NCBI RefSeq assembly: GCF_000439435.1
Contig: NC_021846.1
Span: 62,001-126,000, forward strand
Direction of reading: 5' to 3'
Length of the DNA stretch: 64,000 nt
DNA from: Spiroplasma taiwanense CT-1
GTDB lineage: Bacteria > Bacillota_I > Bacilli_A > Mycoplasmatales > Mycoplasmataceae
Part shown: piece after piece, positions 22,609-34,292 of the stretch
How the letters are laid out: every line of letters begins with the position of its first letter
Position numbering within the stretch: position 1 is the stretch's first letter
Notes under the pieces: model-generated
What the model saw: only the letters and a program-made list of their open reading frames with translations
Told to the model about the DNA's origin: nothing
The model's database searches: none
Made by a program: the position numbers and the translations under genes

Positions 22609-24555
22609 GTGAATTTTTTAATTAGTTTGATTGCGTGTTTTTCTTATACAACAATTATGGCTTTTTTTTATACAATATTTTGAGGCTTAACAAGACATTT
22701 ATTTATAAAATTAACAATATATTATGAATTATTTTTGGGATTTGTTTTGGGATTTTTCTCATGTTTTTCTATTTTAATAATTAGTTTAATTAATGAAGAA
22801 CAAAAAAATCTAGAACTAACTGTATTGCTTCCAACTTTTCTATATTGGATTTCAATATTTTTTATTTCAATATTTTCATCAATTGGAATATTAACTTGCA
22901 ATATTTTAAACTTGACACTATTTTCTTCATTATTTCCTCAATATTTTGGTTCAATAAACAATAATTGAACTATGACATTAATAATTATTTCTTATTTAAT
23001 GCCTTTATTCTTAAATTTAATTAAACATAGATTTAAAAATTTATCAATTTGAGGAAATTGATCAATTACAACTTTAACTCTCTTACTTGTTGGATTAATT
23101 TGAAATTTTTCAATTATAAAAACTCAATCTGGAATTCTTAATTCAGTTAATTTACTTTTTTGATTAGGAAGTGGTTATTTAACATATGCATATATTGCAA
23201 TAATTAATCAAATTTATATTCATGCATTAAAACTACAAAATATAGTAACATATGAAAATACATATTATTTAAATTTTTCCTCAGCTCATAAACAAGTTTT
23301 AAATAATATTAGTATTAATAAGGTTAGACATGGTGTTTATTTAACTTATTTTATTTCAAATTTTGAAACTTTTGAATCAAAAGTAAATGGTAATACAAAA
23401 GATTTTATTGTTAATTCAATTTCAACAGAAACATATGAATTAATAAAAACAAATTTTTCAAATGTAACTTTTTTTAAACCTAATTATAAAACATTTGCTG
23501 CTTTTATACCTATAGAAATTAAAACTGATTTTAAAGAAAAAAATAATTCACATATTCATAAAGTAGAAGAAATAATGAAAAAAGTAAATACAAAATTCAA
23601 AATTAAAGGTTATAAAATATCTGTAAAGCTTAAATCAATTTGTTCATATTATGGATTACATTCAAATAATTTGGAAACATTGCTTGACTATAATAGATAT
23701 GTTGAACAAAATTTAGTTTTGAATAAAGATCAAAATAATGTCATTGTTAATCCTATAGAAATCTTGAATGAGCAAAATAAAAATAAAAAAATTATTTCTT
23801 TAAATGAGGTTGCAAATTTAAATCAATTTGTAACCTTATTTGAACCTATTTTTAATTTAAGTATTAATGATTTTGATAGTTATTTTTTAAATGGCTTGAT
23901 TGATGGTGTAGAAATTAATTCGGATTTATTTGAAGAAAAATTTAAATTAATTAATGATATGGGATTAACTTCTTTATTTTTAAGATTTATATCTCTACAA
24001 GCATTAAAAAAATTAAGTAAACAAAACAAAAATATTTTAGGAAAACAAATATTTTTAAATTATGACAGTGATTTTTTGTCTTCTACAGAATTTAATGTAG
24101 ATGAATTTATTTTAAAATTAAAGACTTTGAAATTGGATTTATCTAAATTAACTTTTAATTTTAATTTAAATAAAGAAGTTAATGATAAAGTTAATTTGGA
24201 AAAAAATATTATAAAATTAAAGAAATATAAAATAAAAATATCTGCATTTAATTTTGGTTCAGTTGACTCAGACTTTACTTTTTTAAATATTTATAAACCT
24301 GAATTTATTTTCTTGGAAGCAGATATATGTAAAAAAATAAACTCTATAAAAGAAAATGAATTAATTATTAAAGATTGTATTAATATTTCAAACAAAATTG
24401 AAGCAAAATTAATTGCTATTAATGTTGATAATTATATTAGTTATAAAAAATTAAAAGAATTAGGAATAAGTTTATTTACAGGAGAATTGATTGGTAGTTC
24501 AATTGAACCAAAGGAAATTATTTCAGAAGAATTAAAATTTTTATTAAGTAAGTAG
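22609..24555 (+). CDS. Membrane protein with degenerate GGDEF and EAL-like domains
   Basis: 648 residues. About seven membrane segments fill residues 1-200. Residues 220-310 look like a degenerate GGDEF fold: where RxGGDEFA is expected the sequence has FFKPNYKTFAAFIP. From about residue 405 an EAL-like domain follows (FEPIFNL, then GVEI in place of EAL). The catalytic DDFG reads FNFG (547-550) and AEGVE reads AINVD (603-607). All metal and base residues needed to make or cut cyclic-di-GMP seem lost. It may be a binding relic or have another role. GTG start with AAGGAAG upstream; mgtE follows after 15 nt. Confidence 0.72.
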
Positions 24556-24570
24556 AAAGGAATAAAAAAG

Positions 24571-26010
24571 ATGTTAGACCCAAAAGAAGCAGAAGAATTA
24601 TTTATAAAAATTGAGAAACTAATAAATGAAAATAATATAAAAGAATTAAGAAAGTTATCAGAAGACCATTATCCACAAGATATTGCAGATGCTCTTGAGC
24701 AACTTGAGGATAAACAAATAATATTAGCATTAAGAGTTTTTACAACAGATATTAGTTCTGAAATTTTTCCTTTTTTAGATAATGAAATTCAAGAAGAAAT
24801 AATTACAAAATGAAATTCCAAACAAATTAAGGAACTATTTGATGAATTATATACAGATGATATAGTTGATATTTTGGAGGAAATGCCTTCTAATATTGTT
24901 AAAAAAATTTTGCGTGCATCAACTCCAGAATCACGCTTACAAATAAATGAAATACTAAAATATAATGATGAAACTGCTGGGAGTATAATGAACGTTGATT
25001 ATACTAAATTAAGAACTGAATGAACGGTTACTAAAGCAATTGAAAAAATAAGAGATAAAAACAGTATTAATGAAAATCAAACAACTTTTTATGTTGTAGA
25101 TAATTTAAATAATTTAAAAGGAATAATAGAACTAAAAGATTTAATTTTTTCAAAAGGTACAGAAAAAATAAAAAATGTCATGGATGAAAGAGTACTATAT
25201 TCGTATACAACAGATGATCAAGAAGTTGTTGTAGAATTATTTAAAAAATATGATATTACAACTTTACCAATAATTAATAATCAACAAAAACTTGTTGGTA
25301 TAGTAACAGTTGATGATATTATTGATGTTATTGAAGAAGAAGCAACAGAAGATATTCATAAAATGGCTGGAATTAATCCAATTGAAAATGAATATTTTAA
25401 AACCAGTATTTGAAAAATGGTTAAATCAAGAAGTATTTGATTATTATTTTTAATGGTATCTGCAACTTTATCACAGATGGTTATTTCAACTTTTATGAAA
25501 ATTTATGGCACAGTCGATAGTATACATAATTCAAATGGTAATTGAGATATAACATATATTGTGACAATGTTATTAACACCTCTTTTAACAGTAATATCAG
25601 GGACTGCTGGTAATGCAGGAAGTCAATCATCAACAATGGTTGTTAGAGCTTTGTCCTTAAAACAAGTAGATACAAGTGATTTTGCAAAAGTTTTATGAAA
25701 AGAATTTAGAGTTGCTTCAATTACAGGAATTATATTGGTGAGTATTAATTTTATTAGGATTATTATAATTTATTCTATTGAATATAGAGGAAATTTAAAT
25801 CATATTGAATTATGATACTCAATTGCAACATTATCAATTGCTATGTATATTGCATTAATATGTTCAAAATTAATTGGGGGAAGCTTACCAATAGTTGCTA
25901 AAAAAATAAAGATTGATCCAGCAGTTATGGCTGCCCCATTATTAACAACATTAGTTGATGCATTATCAACTGCTGTATTCTTTTCAGTAGGGTTAATATT
26001 TTTTATGTAG
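24571..26010 (+). CDS. mgtE: Magnesium transporter MgtE
   Basis: Dimeric Mg2+ channel gated by cytosolic Mg2+. 479 residues. An N-terminal MgtE domain (residues 20-125) is followed by two CBS domains (through about 270, including LVGIVTVDDIIDVIEEEATEDI). Five membrane helices end the protein, with GTAGNAGSQSSTMVVR in the pore region and DPAVMAAPLLTTLVDALS carrying the pore Asp. TGA reads as Trp at seven or more positions. AGAAAGGA is upstream of the ATG. trmB starts 16 nt after. Confidence 0.96.
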
Positions 26011-26026
26011 AATATAGGAGTTAAAA

Positions 26027-26677
26027 ATGAGACTAAGAAATAAAAATTGAACAAAAGAATATATTAAAAATTATAATCAGTATGTACTTGACAGTTCATT
26101 AATTAATAATCTAGAGAATTTATTTAAAAATAATTATCCTACTTTTTTAGAAATTGGTTGTGGAAAAGGAAAATTTTTAATTAGTCAAGCAATTGATAAT
26201 CAGAAGAAAAACTTTATTGCAATGGAAAAAGAAGCTACTGTTATTGGAGTTGCATTAAAAAAAGCAATTACAACTAAGGAATTGGAATTAAATAATTTAC
26301 TTTTTTTAAACTCATATGCAGAAAAATTGCAAGATATTCTTGAACCGAATTGTCTTGATGGAATTTATTTAAATTTTTCAGATCCTTGACCAAAATTAAG
26401 GCATGAAAAAAAGAGATTAACACATTTAAAATTTTTAGAAATATATTGAAAATTATTAAAAAAGGATGGTTTTATTGAAATAAAAACTGATAATGATAAT
26501 TTATATAATTTTAGTTTGCAACAAATAGAGTTATCAAATTTTAAATTATTAGAAAAGACAAATGATTTATATAAAAATCAAAGATTATTAAAGGATAATG
26601 TTGCTACAGAATATGAAGAAAAATTTCATAAGATGGGAAAAAATATAAATAAAATAATAATTAAAAAAGAGGATTAA
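26027..26677 (+). CDS. trmB: tRNA (guanine-N7-)-methyltransferase TrmB
   Basis: Methylates G46 of tRNA using S-adenosylmethionine. 216 residues, normal. N-terminal MRLRNKNWT, SAM-binding EIGCGKGKFL, and the catalytic NFSDPWPKLRHEKKRL are all present. GGAG lies 7 nt before ATG 26027. The stop overlaps that of the convergent minus-strand gene. Confidence 0.96.
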
Positions 26678-26706
26678 TCTTTTAATTTAAGATTTTCCTC
26701 TTTTTT
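26663..26706. terminator. Bidirectional terminator between trmB and the minus-strand membrane gene
   Basis: AAAAAAGAGGA and TCCTCTTTTTT enclose an inner AATCTT / AAGATT stem. It terminates both converging genes and contains both stop codons. Confidence 0.88.
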
Positions 26707-27222
26707 ATTATATTGCTCTAAATATTCTTTTTTAAAATCATTGTTATTTTGAATTAAATATTTTGTTATTTCAATGAAAAGATATATATAAATAAAATTG
26801 ATCATAAATAAAATTAAATAAATTCATCATGAATCTTTGGCATTTATAACTCAACTTACTTTATTTATTAGTGAGCCACTTGTCATTTCAATAAAAAAAC
26901 ATCCAATTGTAAAAACCAAAAGAAAAATATAACAGTAGTTACTTTTTATAACATTTACCTCTTGTTCTTTTGTTTCTAAATCTGTTTTTATTTCCAAATT
27001 GTAAAATAGACTAACCATGGTTTTTCCAATATTTAAACAAACACAAACTAAGTAAACTAATATAAAATTTAATAAGATTTGAGAAGCTCAAGAAACTTTT
27101 GTTTTTGTTTCCATTGGTGAACTTAAAATTATTATTAATGTAATAACAATTATTGAAAATGTTAAAGAACCAAATCATAAAATTGACTTCTTTAAAGTTG
27201 GTTTAACTGTTTTAAAATTCAT
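26674..27222 (-). CDS. Predicted four-helix membrane protein, unknown function
   Basis: 182 residues with four hydrophobic segments (residues about 15-35, 50-75, 100-122, 145-165) separated by charged loops and ending in a Lys/Glu-rich tail. TGA reads as Trp at several places. The ATG is preceded by AGGTGA on the minus strand. I do not recognise a family. Its last codons lie inside the terminator shared with trmB. It faces the purine riboswitch leader across a divergent gap. Confidence 0.75.
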
Positions 27223-27375
27223 AATTAATCACCTAATTATAATTATAATGATTTTTTATAAATAATAATTTTAAATATTTATTTACCTTTATTCAAAATA
27301 AAAAATAAAATTTTATTTGTAAGTATAGTTTTTTACATTTTTTTTGATTAAAATAAAAATGTAAATTAAATAAAC

Positions 27376-27440
27376 GGCTTATATATTTCAACATAAAGGG
27401 TTGAAGTTTCTACAATACACCAATGTATTAGCTATGAGCA
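27376..27440 (+). promoter_or_regulatory. Purine-type riboswitch aptamer upstream of nucleoside transporter
   Basis: P1 GCTTATA (27377) pairs with TATGAGC (27433). P2 is TTCAAC / GTTGAA with 7-nt loop ATAAAGG. The junction GTTTCTAC matches the purine aptamer core, and the last junction GCTAT has C at the ligand-reading position, which suggests a guanine-type ligand. P3 is short (AATA / TATT, or AATACA / TGTATT). The loop GG and CC needed for loop-loop pairing are kept. The final junction has G where A is usual, so ligand specificity is uncertain. Confidence 0.78.
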
Positions 27441-27461
27441 TAATATATGTGTAAAAAGGAG

Positions 27462-27511
27462 GAAAGCAAATCTCTAATTATTTATAAGATGATTAGTATG
27501 CTTTCTTTTTA
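27462..27511 (+). terminator. Expression-platform terminator of the purine riboswitch
   Basis: GAAAGCA (27462) pairs with TGCTTTC (27499) around an inner CTAAT / ATTAG, followed by a T-run. It stands between the aptamer and the Bmp gene, so ligand binding probably stops transcription of the transporter. Confidence 0.8.
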
Positions 27512-27592
27512 TTTACATACAATATGATTGGGTTGATTTAATTAATTTACACGGTTTCAATGTTTAAATTATGCTTAAAAGGAGAAAATAAT

Positions 27593-28918
27593 ATGAAAAA
27601 ATTACTATCAAGTTTAATGGCAGCTGCAATTGTAACTTCAAGTGCAGCAACAGTTGTTGCGTGTGGAGGAGGTTCTGGAGAAAAAATTTGACTTATAACA
27701 GATACTGGAAAAGTAGCTGATAAATCATTTAATCAATCAGGATTTGAAGGTGGAAACTACTTTAATGAAAATATGCTGGGAATTAAGAGAGAAATTAATA
27801 AAACTGAACCTCAAGAGTTAACAGAATTAGAAGCGGCATATGAAAATGCAAAAGCTGATGGAGCACAAGTTTTAATTTTACCAGGATTTCATCACGCTCT
27901 TGAAGGTCAAAATAAAGCAGCAGATATTATGGGAGAAAGTGGAAGCACAATTATTTTGGATAGTACTCATGCTGGAAAAACAAATCAAATTGGAGTTATG
28001 TTTAGAGGAGATGTGTCAGGATTTTATGCCGCTTTTTCTTCATTAGTTCAATTAGCAGAAAATAAAGCAAACGTTATTAAAATGGCAACATATGGTGGTA
28101 CACACAATGCTGGAGCAGTAGATAATTTTATGGTAGGCTATTTAGCAGCAATTGAAGTTTTTAATAAAATAAACTCAGAGGATGCTTATTCAGAAATAAA
28201 AACAAGTCTAGGATTAGATGAAAATTTAGTTACTGCAGAAAGAATACAGAAAGAGGCACCTACTGCGGATGATGATTCAAAATGATTTACTAATTCTTTT
28301 GACCCAGGTAAAGGAAAGACTATTTCAGAAAATTTAGTTACTAGTGGTGCAGATATTATAATGCCAGTTGCAGGTCCACAAACAAAAGATACATTAGATG
28401 TAATTTCTCAAAAAAATGCGTCGACAATGGTTATTGGGGTAGATACAAATCAAGCTCAACAATATAGTGATGCAACCTATGCAGGAAAATTTTTAACATC
28501 TGCTGAAAAAAGTTTAAAAGATGCTACAATAATTTCTTTAGGGCACACAAAATCATTTATAAGTGAAGAAGGAGTGCAAGATAAAACTCTAGAATATGCT
28601 ACAAATAATAATGCTACATTTACAATTGAAAATTCAGAAGGTAATTTTGAAAGTTATGATTTAACTAAAAATAAAGCAGAAACTTGAGAAGGTAAAACAT
28701 TATGAATGGGTGGGAAAGCTTCAACAGGAGAAGGCAATTTAGTTACATCAGAAAATTATTCAAAAGTAACCTCACAAATTTCTTCAGAAGTTTTAGAAAA
28801 AGTTTCAATTGAATTATTTAAAGAAATAGCAAAAGACAGCAGCGCAAAAAATATTTTATCAGATGAAACAATTATTAATTATGCTAATACAATTTTAAAG
28901 GCAATTGAGAATAAATAA
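27593..28918 (+). CDS. rnsB: Bmp/PnrA-family nucleoside-binding lipoprotein
   Basis: Substrate-binding subunit of a nucleoside ABC transporter. 441 residues. Signal peptide of 23 residues with lipobox VVAC, Cys24 being the lipidated residue. The Bmp fold starts at WLITDTGKVADKSFNQS and runs the full length. TGA reads as Trp at 27689, 28283, 28685 and 28703. AGGAG lies 9 nt upstream of ATG. Controlled by the purine riboswitch. A terminator follows the gene, so the binding protein can be made in excess over the ATPase and permeases. Confidence 0.94.
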
Positions 28919-28970
28919 AATAATATAGTATTATATTATTTATAAGTGAAAAATAATATAATAAATTTAT

Positions 28971-29004
28971 AAGCTGATATTGATAAATAAGATATCAGCT
29001 TTTT
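28971..29004 (+). terminator. Intra-operon terminator/attenuator after the lipoprotein gene
   Basis: AGCTGATAT / ATATCAGCT hairpin plus T-run between lipoprotein and ATPase genes. Partial readthrough would set their ratio. Confidence 0.8.
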
Positions 29005-29019
29005 ATAAGGAGAAATAAA

Positions 29020-30549
29020 GTGGTAAATAATATTATTGAAATGAAAAATATTACTATGATATTTAATAAAAAAATTATTGCTAACGAAAATATTGATCTC
29101 GAAATTAAAGAAGGAGAAATTCATGCGTTGATTGGTGAAAATGGTGCAGGAAAGTCAACTTTGATGTCAATTCTTTTCGGTATTTATAATCCAACAAAAG
29201 GAACAATAAAAATAAGAAATAAAGAAGAAGTTATTTCAAATCCAATTAAGGCAAATAGATTAGGAATTGGAATGGTGCATCAACATTTTAAAATGGTGGA
29301 TATTTTTCCTTTATGAAGAAATATTTCTTTGGGTTCAGAAAAAAGATTAGGTAAAATGTTTATTGATTCAAAAACAATAAAAGAAGATATTTCAAATATT
29401 ATGAAAAAATATAATTTAAATGTTGATTTAAATATTAATGCTGAACATGCAACTGTTGGTATGAAACAAAGAGCTGAAATACTAAAAATTTTATATCAAG
29501 AAAATGATATTTTAGTTTTTGATGAGCCAACTGCTGTTCTTACACTACAAGAAATTGATGGTTTTTTAGAAGTCTTATTAGAATTACAAAAAAATGGAAA
29601 AACTATTATATTGATAAGTCATAAAATGAATGAAATAAAAAAAGTTGCAAATAGAGCAACAGTTTTACGTAGAGGTAAAGCAATAGGAACTTATGATTTA
29701 AAGAATACTTCAATTGATATTTTGTCTGAAGCAATGGTTGGAAGAAAACTAGTGGAAATAAAGAATAATTTTACTAATAAGAATAAAACAAAATTATTAG
29801 AATTAAGAAATATTTCTGTTCATAAAAAAGGTTATAAAAAAATTCAAGCTTTAAAAAATATTTCCTTTGAAGTAAAAAGAGGTGAAATTGTTGCTATAGC
29901 TGGTGTTGAAGGAAATGGTCAATTAGAATTGGCAGAGGCAATTTCAGGAATGACACGTCCATTTCAAGGTGAAATTTTTATTAATGAAGAGGATATAACA
30001 AAAAAAGGAATATCTCAAAGATTTATAAAGTACAAAATGTCACATATTCCTGAAGATAGACATAAACACGGATTGGCATTAGATTGAAATTTAATAAATA
30101 ATTCAGTTTTTGAAGATATTTCAACTCCAAACTTTTCAAGAAAGGGTATTTTAAGAAAAGGTAAAATGCAAAAACATGCTCAAGAAATTATTGAGAAATT
30201 TGATGTAAGAAATGCAGATTTTGGTTTTTCTATTGCTCGTCAATTATCAGGGGGAAATCAACAAAAATTAATTATAGGAAGAGAAATGTCAAGAGAGTCA
30301 GATTTTTATTTAATTTTTCAACCAACTAGGGGATTAGACATTGGTTCAATTGAATTTATACACTCAGAAATATTAAAGTTAAAAAATGAAAATAAAGGTA
30401 TTTTACTAATATCTTATGAGTTATCAGAAATTATTTCACTTGCAGATAGGATATTAGTTGTTAACTCTGGTGAAATAATCGGAGAAATTGAAGGTGTCAA
30501 TGCTGATAGAACAGTTATTGGAAAAATGATGATGGGGGTGAAAAATTAA
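29020..30549 (+). CDS. rnsA: Nucleoside ABC transporter ATPase (two ABC domains)
   Basis: 509 residues with tandem ABC modules of the RbsA/sugar-nucleoside type. The first has Walker A GENGAGKST (near residue 45) and VFDEPTAVL; its signature region reads VGMKQRAEI. The second has a degenerate Walker A GVEGNGQLE, the usual asymmetry in this family, then LSGGNQQK and QPTRGLD. TGA is Trp at 29314. GTG start with AAGGAGA 7 nt upstream. The stop overlaps the first permease by 1 nt (TAATG). Confidence 0.95.
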
Positions 30550-32381
30550 TGAATTTTAAACTTAAAACTTGAGTTAAAAAAATGAAATTTAATGCACAAT
30601 TAAATTCATCAGAAACTAAAAAAACAGCAAGTTATTTTAAGGCAAGTATAATTTCAATTTTAATTGGAATAATATTAACAATGATATTGATTTCTTTTTT
30701 AGGAGCTAACCCTTTTGAATTTTTTATAAAAACATTTAATGTTGTATTTACAAGAAATATTAATCTTCAAAATGCTTTATCATGATTTGTAACTTATTCA
30801 TTGTTTGGATTAGGTCTTGCTATTGGTTTTAAAATTGGTTTATTTAATATGTCAGGATCTGGTCAAGCCATAATTTCAATGGGAATAACAGGAATTATGT
30901 TAATTAAGTTATTTGGAAAACAACCAGATATTAATAGTGCTAATGGTTCAATAATTTTTCTTATTTTAATAACAATGATTTTTGTATCTGTACTATTATC
31001 ATCAATAACAGGAATACTAAAAGTATTTTTTAATATTCACGAAGTGGCAACTTCAATATTGCTTAATTGAACTGTATGATATATTTTTAAGTGAGCATTT
31101 ATGAGAAATGGTTGAAATTCTTCAACTCCATTAATTCCTTCAGAATGAATTGAATTAGCAGGTTTGAAATGACTATTTCCAATAATATTAATGACAATTG
31201 TATTTGTTAGTGTTTGGCTTATTTTAACTTATACAACAATAGGGTATAAATTTAAATTAGTGGGAACACAAAAAGATGCTGCAAAATATATAGGAATAAA
31301 TTATAAAAAATATATAATTTCTGCAACAGCAATTCAAGGACTTTGTATTGGATTGGGTTCATTTGTATACTGATGCGCAATTAAGAGGTCATATTCTTTA
31401 AATTCTGATGTTATTCCAACTATTGGTTTTGATGCAATTGCAATTGCATTACTTGCATTTAATAATATTTTAGGAATTTTACCTATTTCACTTTTATGAG
31501 GAACATTAAATGTAGGAATGACCGCAGCGATTCCATCTTTTTCAGAACTAGGAAGAGAGATATCACCATTGGTATTTGGTTTTGTTGTTTATTCATCAAC
31601 TTTTGTTTCATTATTTATTAGATTTAAACCAATAGAAATTATTAAATTTAATATTTATTATTACTATTTTGATTTAAAAACTAGAAAAATAGTTCAAGAA
31701 AAAAATATAGAAATTAAAAAAATCAAAGAAGAAATTAAAAAAATTAAAAATAATAATTTTAATACAGATTATCAAAATTTAATTTCTTTATATAATGAAG
31801 TTTTGCAATATAAAAATAATTTGCAAAAAATGCCAAAAGAAATATCTGGAAAATTTTTATTGGAAAAAAATGAATCAATTTTGTTATGAAAAAGAAAAAT
31901 GGAACAATTAAAAGAAGAAATAAAAGATTTAAAATTAGAAGGTTATGATTCTTTTAAACATAGGAGTTACAAAAATATTAAAACAAGTTTTTCATTAAAA
32001 AGTAAAAGATTAGGATGAAATTTATTAAATCCTGCTATAAAGGAATTAAGCGAATTAGAGGATTTAAAAATTAAATATGAGGCTGAAAAAAGAAAATTAA
32101 CCAAACATAAAAAAAAGTCAATTCGATTAATTTCAATAAAAAATGAAAAAGAAAATATTAAAAAAGTAGAAGAAAAATTAAATTTAAAATGAAAAGAAAT
32201 AATTTTTGATTTAAATAAAAATAAGCAAAATTTAAATATTCAAAAAAAACAAAATTTAAAGTCAGCTAAAGAAGAATTGAAATTATTCTTACAAAATAAA
32301 AAAGTATTATCAAAAAAAGAATTCCAACTTTTAAAGTTTGAAACATTAATGAAATTAGGTGAAAAATATGGATGTCGCTAG
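30549..32381 (+). CDS. rnsC: Nucleoside ABC transporter permease 1, with long C-terminal coiled coil
   Basis: BPD_transp_2-type permease, about eight membrane helices in residues 30-360 (FGLGLAIGFKIGLFNMSGSGQAIIS and FDAIAIALLAFNNILGILP are typical). From about 31660 to 32381 another 240 residues are Lys/Glu-rich and predicted helical, a cytoplasmic tail not found in most homologues. Total 610 residues. TGA reads as Trp throughout. Starts by 1-nt overlap with the ATPase gene and overlaps the second permease by 14 nt. Confidence 0.93.
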
Positions 32382-33291
32382 TTTATTTCAATATACAGCT
32401 GAGTTTTTTATAATTTTATCTTTAGCAGCACTTGCAGGTATGATTTCTGAAAGAGCTGGAGTTGTTAATGTTGCAATTGAAGGTTTTATGACATTAGGAG
32501 CATTTCTTATTTCTACTTTTGGAAGTTTAACATATAGTCAAAATAATAATTGAATTCAAATAATTTGATTTATTGTAATTTTGGCAATTGGGGCAGTAAT
32601 TTCATTAATGCATTCTTTTGTTTCAATAAAATTAAAGTGTGATCAGATTATTTCTGGAACAGCAATAAATTTATTTATGCAAGGTTTTGCACTTTTTATG
32701 GTAACTTCTGGTGTAATTGGAGGAGATAAAAATTTTATTGATGGTAAATGAAAATATATAACATTTGGCAATCAATCAATTTTTACCTTCTATTTATTAA
32801 TTACAATTTTAATAACTGCAATTTTAGGATGCTACTTTTCATTTACAAGAACAGGAAATAGACATATAGCTGCAGGGGAAAATCCAAACGCACTTGATGC
32901 TGTAGGTATTTCTGTTATTAAATATAGATATTTTGCAGTTGCGGCCTCGGGCGCAGTTGCATCATTGGCAGGAGCATTATTTGTTATATTAATAAGAATT
33001 TCTTCATTTTATGGTTCAGTTGATGGTTTTGGTTTTATTGGTTTGGCATTAATGATTATTGGGCAGTGAAGAGTTAAGTTTATTACATTATTTTCCTTAT
33101 TCTTTGCATTTATTTTTGCTTTTGTAAGAATTTCTCCAATAAGTTTAGGCCTTCCAGCCTTTTTCTCTCAAAATGGAATTTTACTTCAGGCATTTCCATT
33201 TATACTTTCACTTGTAACAATGGTGGCCATTTCTAAATTTAGTAGACCACCAGCTGCAAATGGAAAACATTTTGATAAATCTAAAAGGTAA
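32368..33291 (+). CDS. rnsD: Nucleoside ABC transporter permease 2
   Basis: 307 residues, BPD_transp_2 family, eight membrane helices. GMISERAGVVNVAIEGFMTLGAF and GENPNALDAVGISVIKYRYFAVAASGA are conserved blocks. It forms the translocation pore with permease 1. ATG 32368 follows AGGTGA by 5 nt; the in-frame GTG at 32359 would overlap that site. The C-terminus has no extension. A terminator ends the operon. Confidence 0.94.
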
Positions 33292-33313
33292 CTTAATAAA
33301 TAGACATTTGTTT

Positions 33314-33345
33314 AAAAAATTTGATTGATTAAATCAAATTTTTTA
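33314..33345 (+). terminator. Terminator of the nucleoside transporter operon
   Basis: AAAAAATTTGATT / AAATCAAATTTTTT hairpin, 22 nt after the last stop. Confidence 0.85.
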
Positions 33346-33349
33346 AATT

Positions 33350-34250
33350 CAATTAATGTAAAAATAATTTATATAGCATATTCTTTTTCACATTTCTTAT
33401 AAGATAATTTTTCTTAAAGTAATATACTAATTGTAAAAATAACTTTGTTGTTTCTTTCACAAGATGTTAATCACAGAATTAATGAAAAATTTCTCATTAA
33501 ATCAAAAACTAAATTTTATTATTTTCCCTTAAAAACTAAACTTTAAATTATAGAAATAATAAATATGAAATTTTTATTAACTCAATGTCAAATAGTATTT
33601 TAATTTTGCCATTAATTAATATTGTAATTTAAGAAGTTATTACTATTGAAAATAAAAATTTAAAAGAGGAAATAAATTATAAAAATCCACTTCCATATTA
33701 TACAAATGTTATTGAGTATTTAAAATTAGTGTAAGTTTAAGAGATACAATTACAATAGCAACACCAGTAGATACAATCTAACTGTTTGAGAACAAGTAAT
33801 AGTTGTAACTGTACATGAAACAATAAAAGGAATACACAAAGTATAAGGAAGAAAAAAAGTTTTAAGTTACAGAATAAATGTACAAATTCCATGAATCATA
33901 ATGCTTAGATTTGATTTTGAAACTGCCATTTACACGAAGTCCAAAATATAGAAATTAAGAACTTAAATTACTTTTGGGAGTAATTATTCATAATTACAAA
34001 GGTTTAGTGAGAGTTCCTGAGAAAAATAATCTATATATTCAGATAAATAGAAAAATGAGTTATGAATATTTGCACAATTAAAATTGGTACAAATGAAAAT
34101 AAATTAGAATTAAAAGTAAATTAGTATGACACAATATGTTTAAAAATAATTAAATGAAAAAAAAATTTTACATATCTTAAAAAGAAGATAAATTTTTTTA
34201 TCATACTTTAATTGTTTAATTTTTTACTAATTTTTAAAAAATAAAATTTA
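33350..34250 (+). pseudogene. Gene debris of unrecognised origin
   Basis: About 900 nt without an open gene. Protein-like fragments appear in changing frames on the plus strand: LKEEINYKNPLPYYTNVIEYLK (as two pieces around 33661-33725), RDTITIATPVDTI near 33741, VIVVTVHETIKGIHKV near 33798, and KLLLGVIIHNYKGLVRVPEKN near 33963. Each is cut by stops or frame changes. I do not recognise the family. The base composition is like its neighbours, so it is probably an old, resident or long-acquired gene in an advanced state of decay. Confidence 0.5.
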
Positions 34251-34292
34251 TATTTAATTCTTATAGTTTAATTATTACAGAAAGAGGTTTTT

